A DNA stretch of 57,796 nt. Origin: Nocardioides guangzhouensis (lineage in GTDB: Bacteria > Actinomycetota > Actinomycetes > Propionibacteriales > Nocardioidaceae). The number at the start of each line of letters is the position of its first letter. Position 1 is the stretch's first letter. The notes beneath the pieces are model-generated. The model did not search any database and had not been told where the DNA came from. It worked only from the letters and a program-made list of their open reading frames with translations. The stretch is taken from positions 1-57,796 of the forward strand of contig NZ_SDKM01000031.1 in assembly GCF_004519545.1 (NCBI RefSeq), written 5' to 3'. The position numbers and the translations under genes were made by a program. Positions 22,758 through 31,048 of the stretch are shown here, piece after piece.

Positions 22758-24497
22758 CTAGAGGTACTGGCCGGTGTTGGAGACGGTGTCGATCGAGCGT
22801 CCGGGCTCGGTGCCCTGCTTGCCGGTGATGAGCGTGCGGATGAACACGATCCGCTCGCCCTTCTTGCCGGAGATCCGCGCCCAGTCGTCGGGGTTCGTGG
22901 TGTTCGGGAGGTCCTCGTTCTCCTTGAACTCGTCCACGCACGCCTGGAGCAGGTGCTGGACCCGCAGGCCCTTCTGGTCGTGGTCGAGGAGGTCCTTGAT
23001 CGCCATCTTCTTCGCCCGGTCGACGATGTTCTGGATCATCGCGCCGGAGTTGAAGTCCTTGAAGTAGAGGATCTCCTTGTCGCCGTTGGCATAGGTGACC
23101 TCCAGGAAGCGGTTCTCCTCGGTCTCGGAGTACATCCGCTCGACCGTGGCCCGGATCATGCCGCCCACGCACTCGTCGCGGGAGCCGTGGAACTCGGCGA
23201 GGTCCTCGGCGTGCAGCGGCAGGTCGGCGGTGAGGTACTTGCTGAAGATGTCACGGGCCGACTCGGCGTCGGGGCGCTCGATCTTGATCTTCACGTCCAG
23301 CCGGCCGGGGCGCAGGATCGCGGGGTCGATCATGTCCTCGCGGTTGGAGGCGCCGATGACCAGGACGTTCTCCAGCGTCTCGACGCCGTCGATCTCGCTG
23401 AGCAGCTGCGGGACGATGGTGTTCTCGACGTCGGAGGAGACGCCGGAGCCGCGGGTGCGGAACAGCGAGTCCATCTCGTCGAAGAACACGATGACGGGCG
23501 TGCCCATGCTGGCCTTCTCACGGGCCCGCTGGAACACGAGCCGGATGTGCCGCTCGGTCTCGCCGACGTACTTGTTGAGCAGCTCGGGGCCCTTGATGTT
23601 GAGGAAGTAGGACTTCCCCTCCTGCCCGGTCCGCGCCGCCACCTTCTTGGCCAGGGAGTTCGCGACCGCCTTGGCGATCAGCGTCTTGCCGCAGCCGGGC
23701 GGGCCGTAGAGCAGCACGCCCTTCGGCGGCTTGAGCTGGTGCTCCTTGAAGAGCTCGGGGTAGAGGTAGGGCAGCTCGACGGCGTCGCGGATCTGCTCGA
23801 TCTGGCCGACCAGGCCACCGATCGACTCGTAGGCGATGTCCGGGACCTCCTCGAGCACGAGCTCCTCGACCTCGGACTTGGGGACCCGCTCGTAGACGTA
23901 GCCCGCGCGCGTGTCCAGCAGCAGCGAGTCGCCCGCACGCAGGGTCACCTGGCGCAGCGGCTCGGCGATGCGGACCACGCGCTCCTCGTCGGCGTTCGCG
24001 ATCACCAGGACGCGGTCGCCGTCGGCGAGGATCTCCTTGAGCATCACGACCTCGCCGACCTCCTCGAAGTCGAGCGCGGCGACGACGTTCAGCGCCTCGT
24101 TGAGCATGACCTCCTGGCCACGCTGGAGGGTCTCGAGGTCGACGCTCGGGCTGACGCTCACGCGTAGCTTGCGGCCGCCGGTGAACACGTCGATCGAGTC
24201 GTCCTCGTTGCGGTTGAGGAAGGTGCCGAAGCCGGCCGGTGGCTGCGCGAGCCGGTCGACCTCTTCCTTCAGCGTCATGATCTGGTCCCGAGCCTCACGG
24301 AGGGTCTGGGCCAGGCGCTCGTTCTGCGAGGTCACCGCGGCCAGCGATCGCTGGGTGTCGGCGAGCCGCTGCTCGAGCGCGTGGGAGTGCGACGGGCCGT
24401 CCGCCAGGCGGCGGCGCAGGTCGGTGACCTCGGCCTCCAGGAAGCGAACCTGGGCGGCGAGCTCGTCGGCGTTGCGTGAGTTGTCCGAAGCCGGCAT
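22758..24497 (-). CDS. arc: Proteasomal AAA+ ATPase Arc/Mpa
   Basis: A 579-residue ring ATPase that unfolds pupylated proteins and feeds the proteasome. ATG 24497 was chosen over an in-frame GTG nine bases upstream because AGGAGG is well spaced to it. Layout: N-terminal coiled coil for Pup binding (about 10-85), tandem OB domains, Walker A GPPGCGKT (265-272), Walker B with DEMD (340-343), sensor and Arg-finger region. The C-terminal TGQYL has the penultimate Tyr needed for docking into PrcA pockets. It is separated from dop by genes on the opposite strand. The leader has two imperfect 18-base copies (24505-24540). Confidence 0.97.
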   Translation of the reverse strand: MPASDNSRNADELAAQVRFLEAEVTDLRRRLADGPSHSHALEQRLADTQRSLAAVTSQNERLAQTLREARDQIMTLKEEVDRLAQPPAGFGTFLNRNEDDSIDVFTGGRKLRVSVSPSVDLETLQRGQEVMLNEALNVVAALDFEEVGEVVMLKEILADGDRVLVIANADEERVVRIAEPLRQVTLRAGDSLLLDTRAGYVYERVPKSEVEELVLEEVPDIAYESIGGLVGQIEQIRDAVELPYLYPELFKEHQLKPPKGVLLYGPPGCGKTLIAKAVANSLAKKVAARTGQEGKSYFLNIKGPELLNKYVGETERHIRLVFQRAREKASMGTPVIVFFDEMDSLFRTRGSGVSSDVENTIVPQLLSEIDGVETLENVLVIGASNREDMIDPAILRPGRLDVKIKIERPDAESARDIFSKYLTADLPLHAEDLAEFHGSRDECVGGMIRATVERMYSETEENRFLEVTYANGDKEILYFKDFNSGAMIQNIVDRAKKMAIKDLLDHDQKGLRVQHLLQACVDEFKENEDLPNTTNPDDWARISGKKGERIVFIRTLITGKQGTEPGRSIDTVSNTGQYL

Positions 24498-24618
24498 CTG
24501 CCTCACCTCCTACCTCTGCGACCTTACCTACTCCTGCGACGTTACGGAGCCGTTGGCACGCCCAGACGGACAACGATTCGGCAGCGATGCCCACCTGTCG
24601 TACCCGGCTGGTCCGACT

Positions 24619-25635
24619 TCATGACTCGAACGGCTCATCGGCGACCTGCGGCGGCAGGTCCAACGGGCGGGGGCCGGTGTAGTCCACGCCGTAGGCGCCG
24701 GGCGCCGGGCGCCGCTTCTTGGCCGGCGGCTTCTCCCCCGGCGCCATCCGGCGGGCGGTCACCAGGAACGCCGTGTGCCCCATCATCTTGTGGCCGGGGC
24801 GTACGGCGAGCCCCTCGACGTGCCAGTCGCGGACCAGCGACTCCCAGGCGTGCGGGTCGGTGAACCCGCCGTGGGCACGCACGGTCTCGACGAAGCGGGA
24901 CAGCTGGGTCGTGGTCGCGACGTACGCGACGAGGATGCCGCCGGGCACCAGTGCGTCGGAGCAGACGTCCACGCACTCCCACGGCGCGAGCATGTCGAGG
25001 ATGATCCGGTCGACCGTCTCGCCGGCCCGGGGCAGCTCCTCGGCCAGGTCGCCGAGCCGCAGCTCCCAGGCGGGGTGGGACTGCCCCTCCGTCCCGCCGA
25101 AGAACTGGGTGACGTTGCGACGGGCGACGTCCGCGAACTCCTCGCGGCGCTCGAAGGACAGCACCCGTCCCAGGGGTCCGACCGCGCGGAGCAGCGAGCA
25201 GGTCAGCGCGCCGGAGCCGACGCCGGCCTCGACCACGCGTGCGCCCGGGAAGATGTCGGCCATCGCGACGATCTGGGCCGCGTCCTTGGGGTAGACCACC
25301 GCGGCGCCGCGGGGCATCGACACCACGAACTCGGAGAGCAGGGGGCGGAAGACCAGGTAGACGCCACCGGCCGACGACTGGACGGTGAAGCCCTCCTCGC
25401 GTCCGATCAGCTCGTCGTGGTCGAAGTGGCCGCGGTTGCTGAAGAAGCGCTTGCCCGGCTCGAGGCAGATGTTGTGCCGCCGGCCCTTCTGGTCGGTGAG
25501 GCGCACCCACTCCCCGGCCCGCAGCGGCCCGCGGTGGACGCCCGACCAGGCCTCGGCGGGCACGTCGGTCGAGGCGGGTCCGCCCGCGGTGGGTGCGGCG
25601 GGGGCTTCGCTGCGGGCGTCGGCGGGGTCCGGCAT
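24619..25635 (-). CDS. trmI: tRNA (adenine-58-N1)-methyltransferase TrmI
   Basis: A 338-residue protein of the TrmI family (mycobacterial Rv2118c type) that makes m1A58 in the T-loop of tRNAs. An N-terminal OB-like domain (WVRLTDQKGRRHNICLEPGK, FFSNRGHFDHDELIG) precedes the Rossmann domain with VVEAGVGSGALTCSLLRAVG, an acidic SAM contact in SFERREEFADVA, and the DMLAPWECVD catalytic segment. It is the usual neighbour of arc in actinobacteria. The Pro/Ala-rich first 30 residues may be disordered. Confidence 0.93.
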   Translation of the reverse strand: MPDPADARSEAPAAPTAGGPASTDVPAEAWSGVHRGPLRAGEWVRLTDQKGRRHNICLEPGKRFFSNRGHFDHDELIGREEGFTVQSSAGGVYLVFRPLLSEFVVSMPRGAAVVYPKDAAQIVAMADIFPGARVVEAGVGSGALTCSLLRAVGPLGRVLSFERREEFADVARRNVTQFFGGTEGQSHPAWELRLGDLAEELPRAGETVDRIILDMLAPWECVDVCSDALVPGGILVAYVATTTQLSRFVETVRAHGGFTDPHAWESLVRDWHVEGLAVRPGHKMMGHTAFLVTARRMAPGEKPPAKKRRPAPGAYGVDYTGPRPLDLPPQVADEPFES

Positions 25636-25678
25636 GCCCGGAACCCTAGTACCGGCACCGGGCCGGCGGACGGCGAGG

Positions 25679-26845
25679 TCAGTGCCCGCGCTGGCTGAAC
25701 GCGCGGTCGACGTCGGCCGTGGCGAGCACGCCGTAGATCGAGCCGTCGTCCTCGAGGAGGAGGTACTCCTGGGCCGGCTTGCGCGTGATCGCCTTGATCA
25801 GCTCCTCGCCGAAGATCGACACCGGGAGCGTGAGTCCGTCCTCGATCGTGCGCGACACCGCGGAGACCGTCAGCCAGGGGCGGCGGTCCTCGGGGAGGGC
25901 GAGCAGGGCGGCCTCGTTGACGATGCCGATCGGCGTGCCCGCGCTGGACACGGTGACGATGCTCCCGGCCTGTGCCTCCTGCGCGCGGCGTACGGCCTCG
26001 GCGACCGGCAGGTTGTCGGGCACGGTGAGGGTACGGCGGGCGAGGTCACGGGCGACCAGGGACGGCAGCCGCCGGCGGATGCGGGCGCTCTGCATGGCCG
26101 CGGTCGCACCGGTCCACAGGAACAGCGCGATGACGAAGGTCAGGACGTAGTCGACGATCTGCGGCGAGCTGCCGGTGAACCGCTCCTGCAGCGCCGGCCA
26201 GAACAGCACCACCACCGCGGCGACGCGCCCGCCCCACCCGGCGGCGATGGTGCCGCGGTGCGGGTTGCCGGTGATGCGCCAGACGCCGGCCTTGAGCACC
26301 CGACCACCGTCGAGCGGCAGGCCGGGGACCAGGTTGAGCACGCCGACGAGGAGGTTGGCGAACAGCAGGCCGCCGAGGGCGAGCTTGATGAGGCCGCCCG
26401 GCACGGCGAGCCAGAGGAGGCCGGCGAGCAGCCCGACCAGGATCGAGGCGATCGGGCCGACCACCGCGATCACGAACTCCTCGCGTGGGTTGCGGGCCTC
26501 TCCTTCGATCGCGGTCGCGCCGCCGAGGAAGTGGAGGGTGATCGAGTCGACCGGGTGGCCGTAGCGCTTGGCCGCGATGGCGTGCGCCGCCTCGTGCACC
26601 AGCACGGAGAGGTAGAGGACGACAGCGAACGCGAACCCGGCGACGTACTTCCAGCCGCCGAGGCCGGGCCGCGCCTGGTCCACGGCAGGCCCCATGACGA
26701 ACGAGATCAGGGCCGCGATGAAGAACCACGAGGTGGTGATCAGCACGTCGGTGCCGGCGATCTGACCGATGCGGATCGTGCCCGGGGGCCGGGGGCGGCG
26801 CAACGGTCCGTCGGGATCGCTGCGCTGGGGATCATGTGCCGACAC
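25679..26845 (-). CDS. Site-2 protease family (M50) membrane protease with CBS domains
   Basis: A 388-residue protein. An M50-type intramembrane protease core has the zinc motif HEAAH (84-88) and the third ligand in LDGGR (Asp178), within about six transmembrane helices. Two CBS motifs follow at the C-terminus (LPVAEAVRRAQEAQAGSIVT; EYLLLEDDGSIYGVLATADV), which in this subfamily bind adenine nucleotides. It is the actinobacterial Rv2625c-like type. It likely cleaves membrane substrates under control of energy state (inference). It is divergent from the RecB-like gene. Confidence 0.92.
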   Translation of the reverse strand: MSAHDPQRSDPDGPLRRPRPPGTIRIGQIAGTDVLITTSWFFIAALISFVMGPAVDQARPGLGGWKYVAGFAFAVVLYLSVLVHEAAHAIAAKRYGHPVDSITLHFLGGATAIEGEARNPREEFVIAVVGPIASILVGLLAGLLWLAVPGGLIKLALGGLLFANLLVGVLNLVPGLPLDGGRVLKAGVWRITGNPHRGTIAAGWGGRVAAVVVLFWPALQERFTGSSPQIVDYVLTFVIALFLWTGATAAMQSARIRRRLPSLVARDLARRTLTVPDNLPVAEAVRRAQEAQAGSIVTVSSAGTPIGIVNEAALLALPEDRRPWLTVSAVSRTIEDGLTLPVSIFGEELIKAITRKPAQEYLLLEDDGSIYGVLATADVDRAFSQRGH

Positions 26846-26967
26846 GTGGCGAGGCTAGCCGATCGGCGATGGCCGCCGGGGTCCCCGGGTCCCGTGCCTC
26901 CACGGCACCTCTCCGAAATGCCTCCCGGGTCCGGGGACGTGTCGGTGCGGTGTCCTAGGGTCGAGCC

Positions 26968-27927
26968 ATGACAGCGATGCCGCGGCAGCAGCCGGCCACC
27001 GAGCCCGCAGGGTCGCCGGCCGACCACCACGGGACGCCGGTCGACGGTGTCGACGTGCTCGGTGCGCTCTCGCCGAGCCGGGCCGGCGACTTCATGACCT
27101 GCCCGCTGCTCTACCGCTTCCGCACCGTGGACAAGCTGCCCGAGGAGCCGTCACCCGACGCCGTTCGGGGGACCCTGGTGCACAAGGTGCTGGAGGACCT
27201 CTTCGACCTCCCGGCGCCCGAGCGCACTCCCGAGCAGGCCCGCGAGATGCTGACCCCGGCGTGGGACGCGCTGCTCGAGGCCGAGCCGGCCGTCGCCGAG
27301 ATGTTCGCCCCGCCGTCCGAGGACGACCCGGGCCTCGACCTGGGCGCCTGGCTGACCTCGTGCCGGCAGGTGCTCGACCGCTACTTCGAGCTCGAGGACC
27401 CGCGCCGGCTCGAGCCGGCCGAGCGGGAGCTGTACGTCGAGACGCTGCTGGAGTCCAAGCTCCTGCTGCGCGGCTTCGTGGACCGGATCGACGTGGCCCC
27501 GAACGGCATGATCCGGGTGGTCGACTACAAGACCGGGCGGTCGCCGGGCGAGTCGTTCGAGGCCAAGGCGCTGTTCCAGATGAAGTTCTACGCGCTGGTG
27601 ATCTGGCGCACCCGCGGCGTGATCCCGGCGATGCTGCAGCTGGTCTACCTCGGCAACGGCGAGATGCTGCGCTACCAGCCGGACGAGGCCGACCTGCTCG
27701 CCACCGAGCGCAAGGTGGAGGCCATCTGGCAGGCCATCCGTCGCGCCGAGCTCTCCGGCGACTGGCGGCCTCACCGCAGCCGGCTCTGCGACTGGTGCAG
27801 CCACCAGGCGCTGTGCCCCGAGTTCGGTGGCACGCCTCCGCCGCTGCCGATCTTCCAGATCCCGCCACCCGCCGCCGACCCCGCCGGCGACGTCGGCACC
27901 GACGAGGGCGTGGCCGGCCGGCCCTGA
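26968..27927 (+). CDS. RecB-family PD-(D/E)xK nuclease with probable Fe-S cluster
   Basis: A 319-residue protein resembling the C-terminal nuclease domain of RecB/AddB and Cas4. Motifs: SPSRAGDFMTCPLLYRF, GTLVHKVLEDLF with the conserved His, FVDRIDVAPNG, VVDYKTGRSPGE (D-x-K), and QMKFYALVIW (QxxxY). Four cysteines (45, 274, 277, 283) are placed as in the 4Fe-4S nuclease subgroup: one before the core and three at the end (CDWC...C). It is a common conserved actinobacterial gene next to arc/trmI. It is not next to cas genes, so a CRISPR role is not supported. Confidence 0.9.
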   Translation: MTAMPRQQPATEPAGSPADHHGTPVDGVDVLGALSPSRAGDFMTCPLLYRFRTVDKLPEEPSPDAVRGTLVHKVLEDLFDLPAPERTPEQAREMLTPAWDALLEAEPAVAEMFAPPSEDDPGLDLGAWLTSCRQVLDRYFELEDPRRLEPAERELYVETLLESKLLLRGFVDRIDVAPNGMIRVVDYKTGRSPGESFEAKALFQMKFYALVIWRTRGVIPAMLQLVYLGNGEMLRYQPDEADLLATERKVEAIWQAIRRAELSGDWRPHRSRLCDWCSHQALCPEFGGTPPPLPIFQIPPPAADPAGDVGTDEGVAGRP

Positions 27928-27985
27928 GCACTGCCCGTCGACCGCGCGAGCTGCCAGGCCTCGCGGGCCGAGCGGCCCCGTCTTG

Positions 27986-28048
27986 CGGCGATCCGTGCGA
28001 GAAGCATGTCTCGAGGCCCGGATCGGTTGGGTTCTGCACGGATCGCCG
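27986..28048 (+). repeat. 13-bp inverted repeat with nested hairpin, 3' of the RecB-like gene
   Basis: Perfect 13-base arms (27986-27998 and 28036-28048) enclose 37 bases, at the start of which a five-pair hairpin (CGAGA...TCTCG, with the first C shared) can form. It occupies the 180-base gap between two codirectional genes, starting 58 bases after the first stop. It may be a terminator or an RNA structure. No T-run follows. Confidence 0.65.
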
Positions 28049-28107
28049 GACGGGTGGCGTGAGGGGTGACCCCTTCCACGGGCGGCCGGTTCACTAGGGT
28101 GGCCTCG

Positions 28108-28539
28108 ATGAGCGAGTCCGACTACTGCGACCTGTGCGACCTCCCCTTGTCGCAGTGCGTCCACGGGATGTCGCCGGCGGAGCCGAAGCCGGTCGCGAAG
28201 ACTCCCCCGAAGCGCAGGCCCAGCGTGGCGCGGACCCGCACTCCCGGGAGTCCTCCGAAGCCGGTGACCCGGCGCTGGACGCCGCCCGACGTCTTCAAGC
28301 CGCTCATCGTGGCCGTGCTCGAGGAGGCCGGCGGCGAGCTCGAGGCCGACGACCTGTTCCTCGAGCTGGAGATCGCAGCCGAGGACCGGTTGCTGCCCGG
28401 CGACCGGGAGCTGACCCCGGAGGGTGAGCTGCGCTGGTGGTACGCCGCCCGCCGGGCGCGGCAGGCCCTGATCAGCGAGGGTGCGATGACCAAGGGGCAG
28501 CCCGGGATGTGGCAGCTGGCCCGGCCGGACGCCGGCTGA
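28108..28539 (+). CDS. Winged-helix protein similar to Mrr N-terminal domain
   Basis: Starting at ATG 28108, the product has 143 residues. It opens with a Cys-rich segment (SDYCDLCDLPLSQCVHGM) that could bind zinc. A basic, Pro-rich linker follows, then a domain from about residue 65 to the end (VFKPLIVAVLEEAGGELEAD, DRELTPEGELRWWYAARRAR, ALISEGAMTKGQPGMWQLA). The latter closely resembles the Mrr_N winged helix found in restriction systems, with its terminal G-x-W-x-L strand. No Mrr nuclease domain is present. Probably a DNA-binding protein; its partner may be the upstream RecB-like nuclease (inference from adjacency). Confidence 0.75.
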   Translation: MSESDYCDLCDLPLSQCVHGMSPAEPKPVAKTPPKRRPSVARTRTPGSPPKPVTRRWTPPDVFKPLIVAVLEEAGGELEADDLFLELEIAAEDRLLPGDRELTPEGELRWWYAARRARQALISEGAMTKGQPGMWQLARPDAG

Positions 28540-28549
28540 CGGCGCGGGG

Positions 28550-29197
28550 TCAGAGGTTCCGCTCGACCCAGATCGCGGCCTGGGTGCGGTCGCGGACGCC
28601 GATCCGGGCGAACGCCGAGGTGAGGTGTGCCTTGACGGTGCGCTCGGTGATGCCGAGCCGGCGAGCGATCTGCTTGTTCGCCAGCCCCTGCCGGACCAGC
28701 GTGAGCACGTCGATCTCCCGCGGGGTGAGCTGGACCGAGCCGGCCGGCGGGCCCTGCCCGACCCGGGCGCCGAGCAGCTCCCGGGCGGCCCGGGGGTGGA
28801 TCGGGGACTCGCCACGGCTGACCGCGCGGATACCGTCGAGCACGTCGTCGGGATCGGCGTCCTTGAGCAGGTAGCCGACCGCCCCGGCGTCGAGGGCGGC
28901 CACGATCCGCTCCCCGTCGGAGAACGACGTCAGCACCAGCACCTGCGTGCCGGACGTCTCCGCCAGGATCGAGCGAGTCGCACTGACCCCGTCCACGTGG
29001 GGCATCTGCAGGTCCATCAGCACCACGTCGGGGGTCGTCTCGTGCACCTTCTCCAGGGCCTCCGCGCCATCCGCGGCCGACCCGACCACCTCCATGTCGG
29101 CGGCGCCGGCGACCAGCTGCTCGAGCCCGCTGCGGAGCACCGGGTGGTCGTCGACCACCAGCACGCGGATCTTCCCACCCACGGTCGGGCCGGTCAT
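28550..29197 (-). CDS. NarL/LuxR-family response regulator
   Basis: A 215-residue regulator. The receiver domain has acidic pocket DD16-17 (VLVVDDHPVLRSGL), phospho-acceptor Asp62 (DVVLMDLQMPHVDG), Thr in LVLTSF and Lys in YLLKDA. The C-terminal LuxR-type HTH is QLTPREIDVLTLVRQGLANK followed by RRLGITERTVKAHLTSAFAR. The start overlaps the kinase stop by ATGA, so sensor and regulator are coupled. Target genes are not evident. The signal is likely extracytoplasmic. Confidence 0.94.
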   Translation of the reverse strand: MTGPTVGGKIRVLVVDDHPVLRSGLEQLVAGAADMEVVGSAADGAEALEKVHETTPDVVLMDLQMPHVDGVSATRSILAETSGTQVLVLTSFSDGERIVAALDAGAVGYLLKDADPDDVLDGIRAVSRGESPIHPRAARELLGARVGQGPPAGSVQLTPREIDVLTLVRQGLANKQIARRLGITERTVKAHLTSAFARIGVRDRTQAAIWVERNL

Positions 29198-30468
29198 CGG
29201 GGCACCTCCAGGCGGATCGTGGTTCCGTGCCCGGGCAGCGAGCGCACCTCGAGCTGACCGCCGGTGTCGGCGATCAGGCTCTCGAGGCCACGCAGCCCGA
29301 AGCGCGTGGGGTCCTGCACGCGGTCGGGGCGGAAGCCGCGGCCGTCGTCGGAGACCTCGAGCAGCACCCGGTCCGCGTCCCCGCGGACGGTGACCGACAG
29401 GTGCGCGGCGCCGGCGTGCCGGATCGCGTTGCGTACCGCCTCCTGGGCGACCCGCCACACCAGCGCGACCTGCTCGTCGGGCACCCCCGCCAGGCCCTCG
29501 ACGGACACGCTGGCCGCGGTCCCGACGGTAGCGGCCGGGGCGACCAGGTCGTGCAGCGCCGCGGTCAGCCCGTCCGCCTGCAGGTCCGGCGGGTGGATCT
29601 CGACCAGCAGCGAGCGCAGCGAGGTCAGGCTGTCGCGGATCGACGCCCCTGCCCGGTCCAGCGCCTCCCGCTGGGTGGGGTCGGACTCGGAGCGGGCGAG
29701 CGCCGAGACCGCGAACGCCGTACCGGCAAGGTCCTGGACCACCCCGTCGTGCAGGTCGCGTGCGATCCGCCGGCGCTCGTAGTCGCTGGCGGTGGCCGCG
29801 GTGCGCAGCAGCCGCTCGCGGTCGGCCGCGGCGCCGGTGAGGCGCCGGGTGAGCACCCAGAGCATCGGGGTGGCCACCAGCAGGAGCACGGCCAGGCCGC
29901 CCAGCGTGATCCGGTTGAACGGCCGGAAGACCTCCTGCTTGCGGGCGTCGAGGTCGTCGACCGAGAAGTACGCCTCGAACAGCAACGGCTTGCCCTCCGG
30001 GGAGACGATCTGTGTGTAGACCTCGACGACACCGCGGCTGGACCGCTCGAAGCGGTTCTCCGGCCGGCCGAGGTCGGAGACCTCCGCGTCCGTGCCGCCT
30101 CCGCCGAGGATCTCCTGCTCCTCGTCCCCGAGATCGAAGCTGGTGCCGATCAGCTCGGGCCGGTCGGAGTAGACGATGGTGCCGTTCGCGTCCCAGATCT
30201 TGATCCGGAGCACGTCGCGGACCAGGAGCCGGTCGACCACCCGCTGGTCGAACCGGTCGACGGCTCCGGGGTCCCCGTCGGCGAGGCCCCGCGGCATCGC
30301 GGGCTCGGCGACCGAGTGCGCCAGGATCTCGGTGGTCGTCCGGGCGTCGTTGATCGCCTCCGTGCTGGCGGCTCGGCCGCTCAGCAGCCAGGTGCCCACG
30401 GCGATCACGACGGCGGTGAGGATCCCGACCACGAGGAACTGCGCGACCGGGTTCCTGATCACGCGCAC
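29194..30468 (-). CDS. NarL-type sensor histidine kinase (HisKA_3)
   Basis: A 424-residue membrane kinase with two transmembrane helices (about 10-30 and 188-208) flanking an extracytoplasmic sensor of about 150 residues (single-Cache-like appearance: KIWDANGTIVYSDRPELIGT). A HAMP-like segment is followed by the HisKA_3 phosphoacceptor box (ERRRIARDLHDGVVQDLAG) and HATPase_c (QEAVRNAIRHAGA, DDGRGF, RFGLRGLESL, GTTIRLEVPR). It pairs with the overlapping response regulator gene. The ligand is unknown. Confidence 0.93.
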   Translation of the reverse strand: MRVIRNPVAQFLVVGILTAVVIAVGTWLLSGRAASTEAINDARTTTEILAHSVAEPAMPRGLADGDPGAVDRFDQRVVDRLLVRDVLRIKIWDANGTIVYSDRPELIGTSFDLGDEEQEILGGGGTDAEVSDLGRPENRFERSSRGVVEVYTQIVSPEGKPLLFEAYFSVDDLDARKQEVFRPFNRITLGGLAVLLLVATPMLWVLTRRLTGAAADRERLLRTAATASDYERRRIARDLHDGVVQDLAGTAFAVSALARSESDPTQREALDRAGASIRDSLTSLRSLLVEIHPPDLQADGLTAALHDLVAPAATVGTAASVSVEGLAGVPDEQVALVWRVAQEAVRNAIRHAGAAHLSVTVRGDADRVLLEVSDDGRGFRPDRVQDPTRFGLRGLESLIADTGGQLEVRSLPGHGTTIRLEVPR

Positions 30469-30559
30469 GGCCGGCCCTCCTGGTTCGACGCCCCTCCTGG
30501 GTGGACGACGACGTCAGGATAGGTCGCCGACCCGGCCGGGACGCGCAGTCCCGTACCGC

Positions 30560-30949
30560 TCAGATGCGCACCGTGCCGCGGCAGACCTCGCCGCTGCGCG
30601 GGTTCTTGGCGCGGAAGGTGATCGTGTCGGTCCCGCGACGGTTCACCAGCCGGCGCTCGACGGAGAACGAGCCGCTGGGTGCGTGGGTGCGGGCCCAGCC
30701 GCGGGCCGAGACCGACCCGTCGTGCACGAGCCGCCAGCGCCAGGTCTGGCCGTTGCGGTTGCTGTCGACCTCGCCCTCGACCTCGATACGGCCGTCGTCG
30801 TGCTTGGCCTTGAGCTTCCAGTCGGCGGAGCCGGTGCAGCTGCCGCGCCGCACCACCTCGTCGCCGCGGGCGGTCGCGGGCGCGGCGACCGCGATGGGGA
30901 CGGCGACGGCCGTCAGGGTGGCGATCGCGATGCCGTGGCGGATGTTCAT
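30560..30949 (-). CDS. Small secreted protein, unknown
   Basis: A 129-residue product starting at ATG 30949, directly after GAGGAGGCACCC. It has a Sec signal peptide (MNIRHGIAIATLTAVAVPIA, then VAAPATA). The mature part is about 100 residues of beta-type sequence with two cysteines (RRGSCTGSADWKLKAKHDDG; GEVCRGTVRI), probably a disulfide-closed immunoglobulin-like sandwich. This type is common as an uncharacterised secreted actinobacterial protein. It lies 91 bases after (downstream of) the sensor kinase start region, on the same strand. Confidence 0.75.
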   Translation of the reverse strand: MNIRHGIAIATLTAVAVPIAVAAPATARGDEVVRRGSCTGSADWKLKAKHDDGRIEVEGEVDSNRNGQTWRWRLVHDGSVSARGWARTHAPSGSFSVERRLVNRRGTDTITFRAKNPRSGEVCRGTVRI

Positions 30950-30981
30950 GGGTGCCTCCTCGTCGGTGTGCACCCAGCCTC

Positions 30982-31002
30982 CGACTCCCGCGGTCGGAGT
31001 CG
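30982..31002 (-). terminator. Hairpin between class-V aminotransferase and secreted-protein gene
   Basis: A perfect 7-bp stem (30982-30988 with 30996-31002) and seven-base loop lie in the 99-base gap downstream of the aminotransferase stop. A terminator role is plausible from position, without a T-run. Confidence 0.45.
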
Positions 31003-31048
31003 CCATTGTCTGTTGGTACTAGGACCTGTCGGCCCGCTCCCGACGGGG

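Noticed and set aside
24495..24506. GTG 24506 as the start of arc
   Set aside because: It sits on the ribosome binding site itself. ATG 24497 has AGGAGG at proper distance.
26968..27927. RecB-like nuclease as Cas4
   Set aside because: It has the Cas4/AddB-type cysteines, but there are no cas genes or repeats in the window, and this neighbourhood (arc-trmI-M50) is the standard place of the housekeeping homologue.
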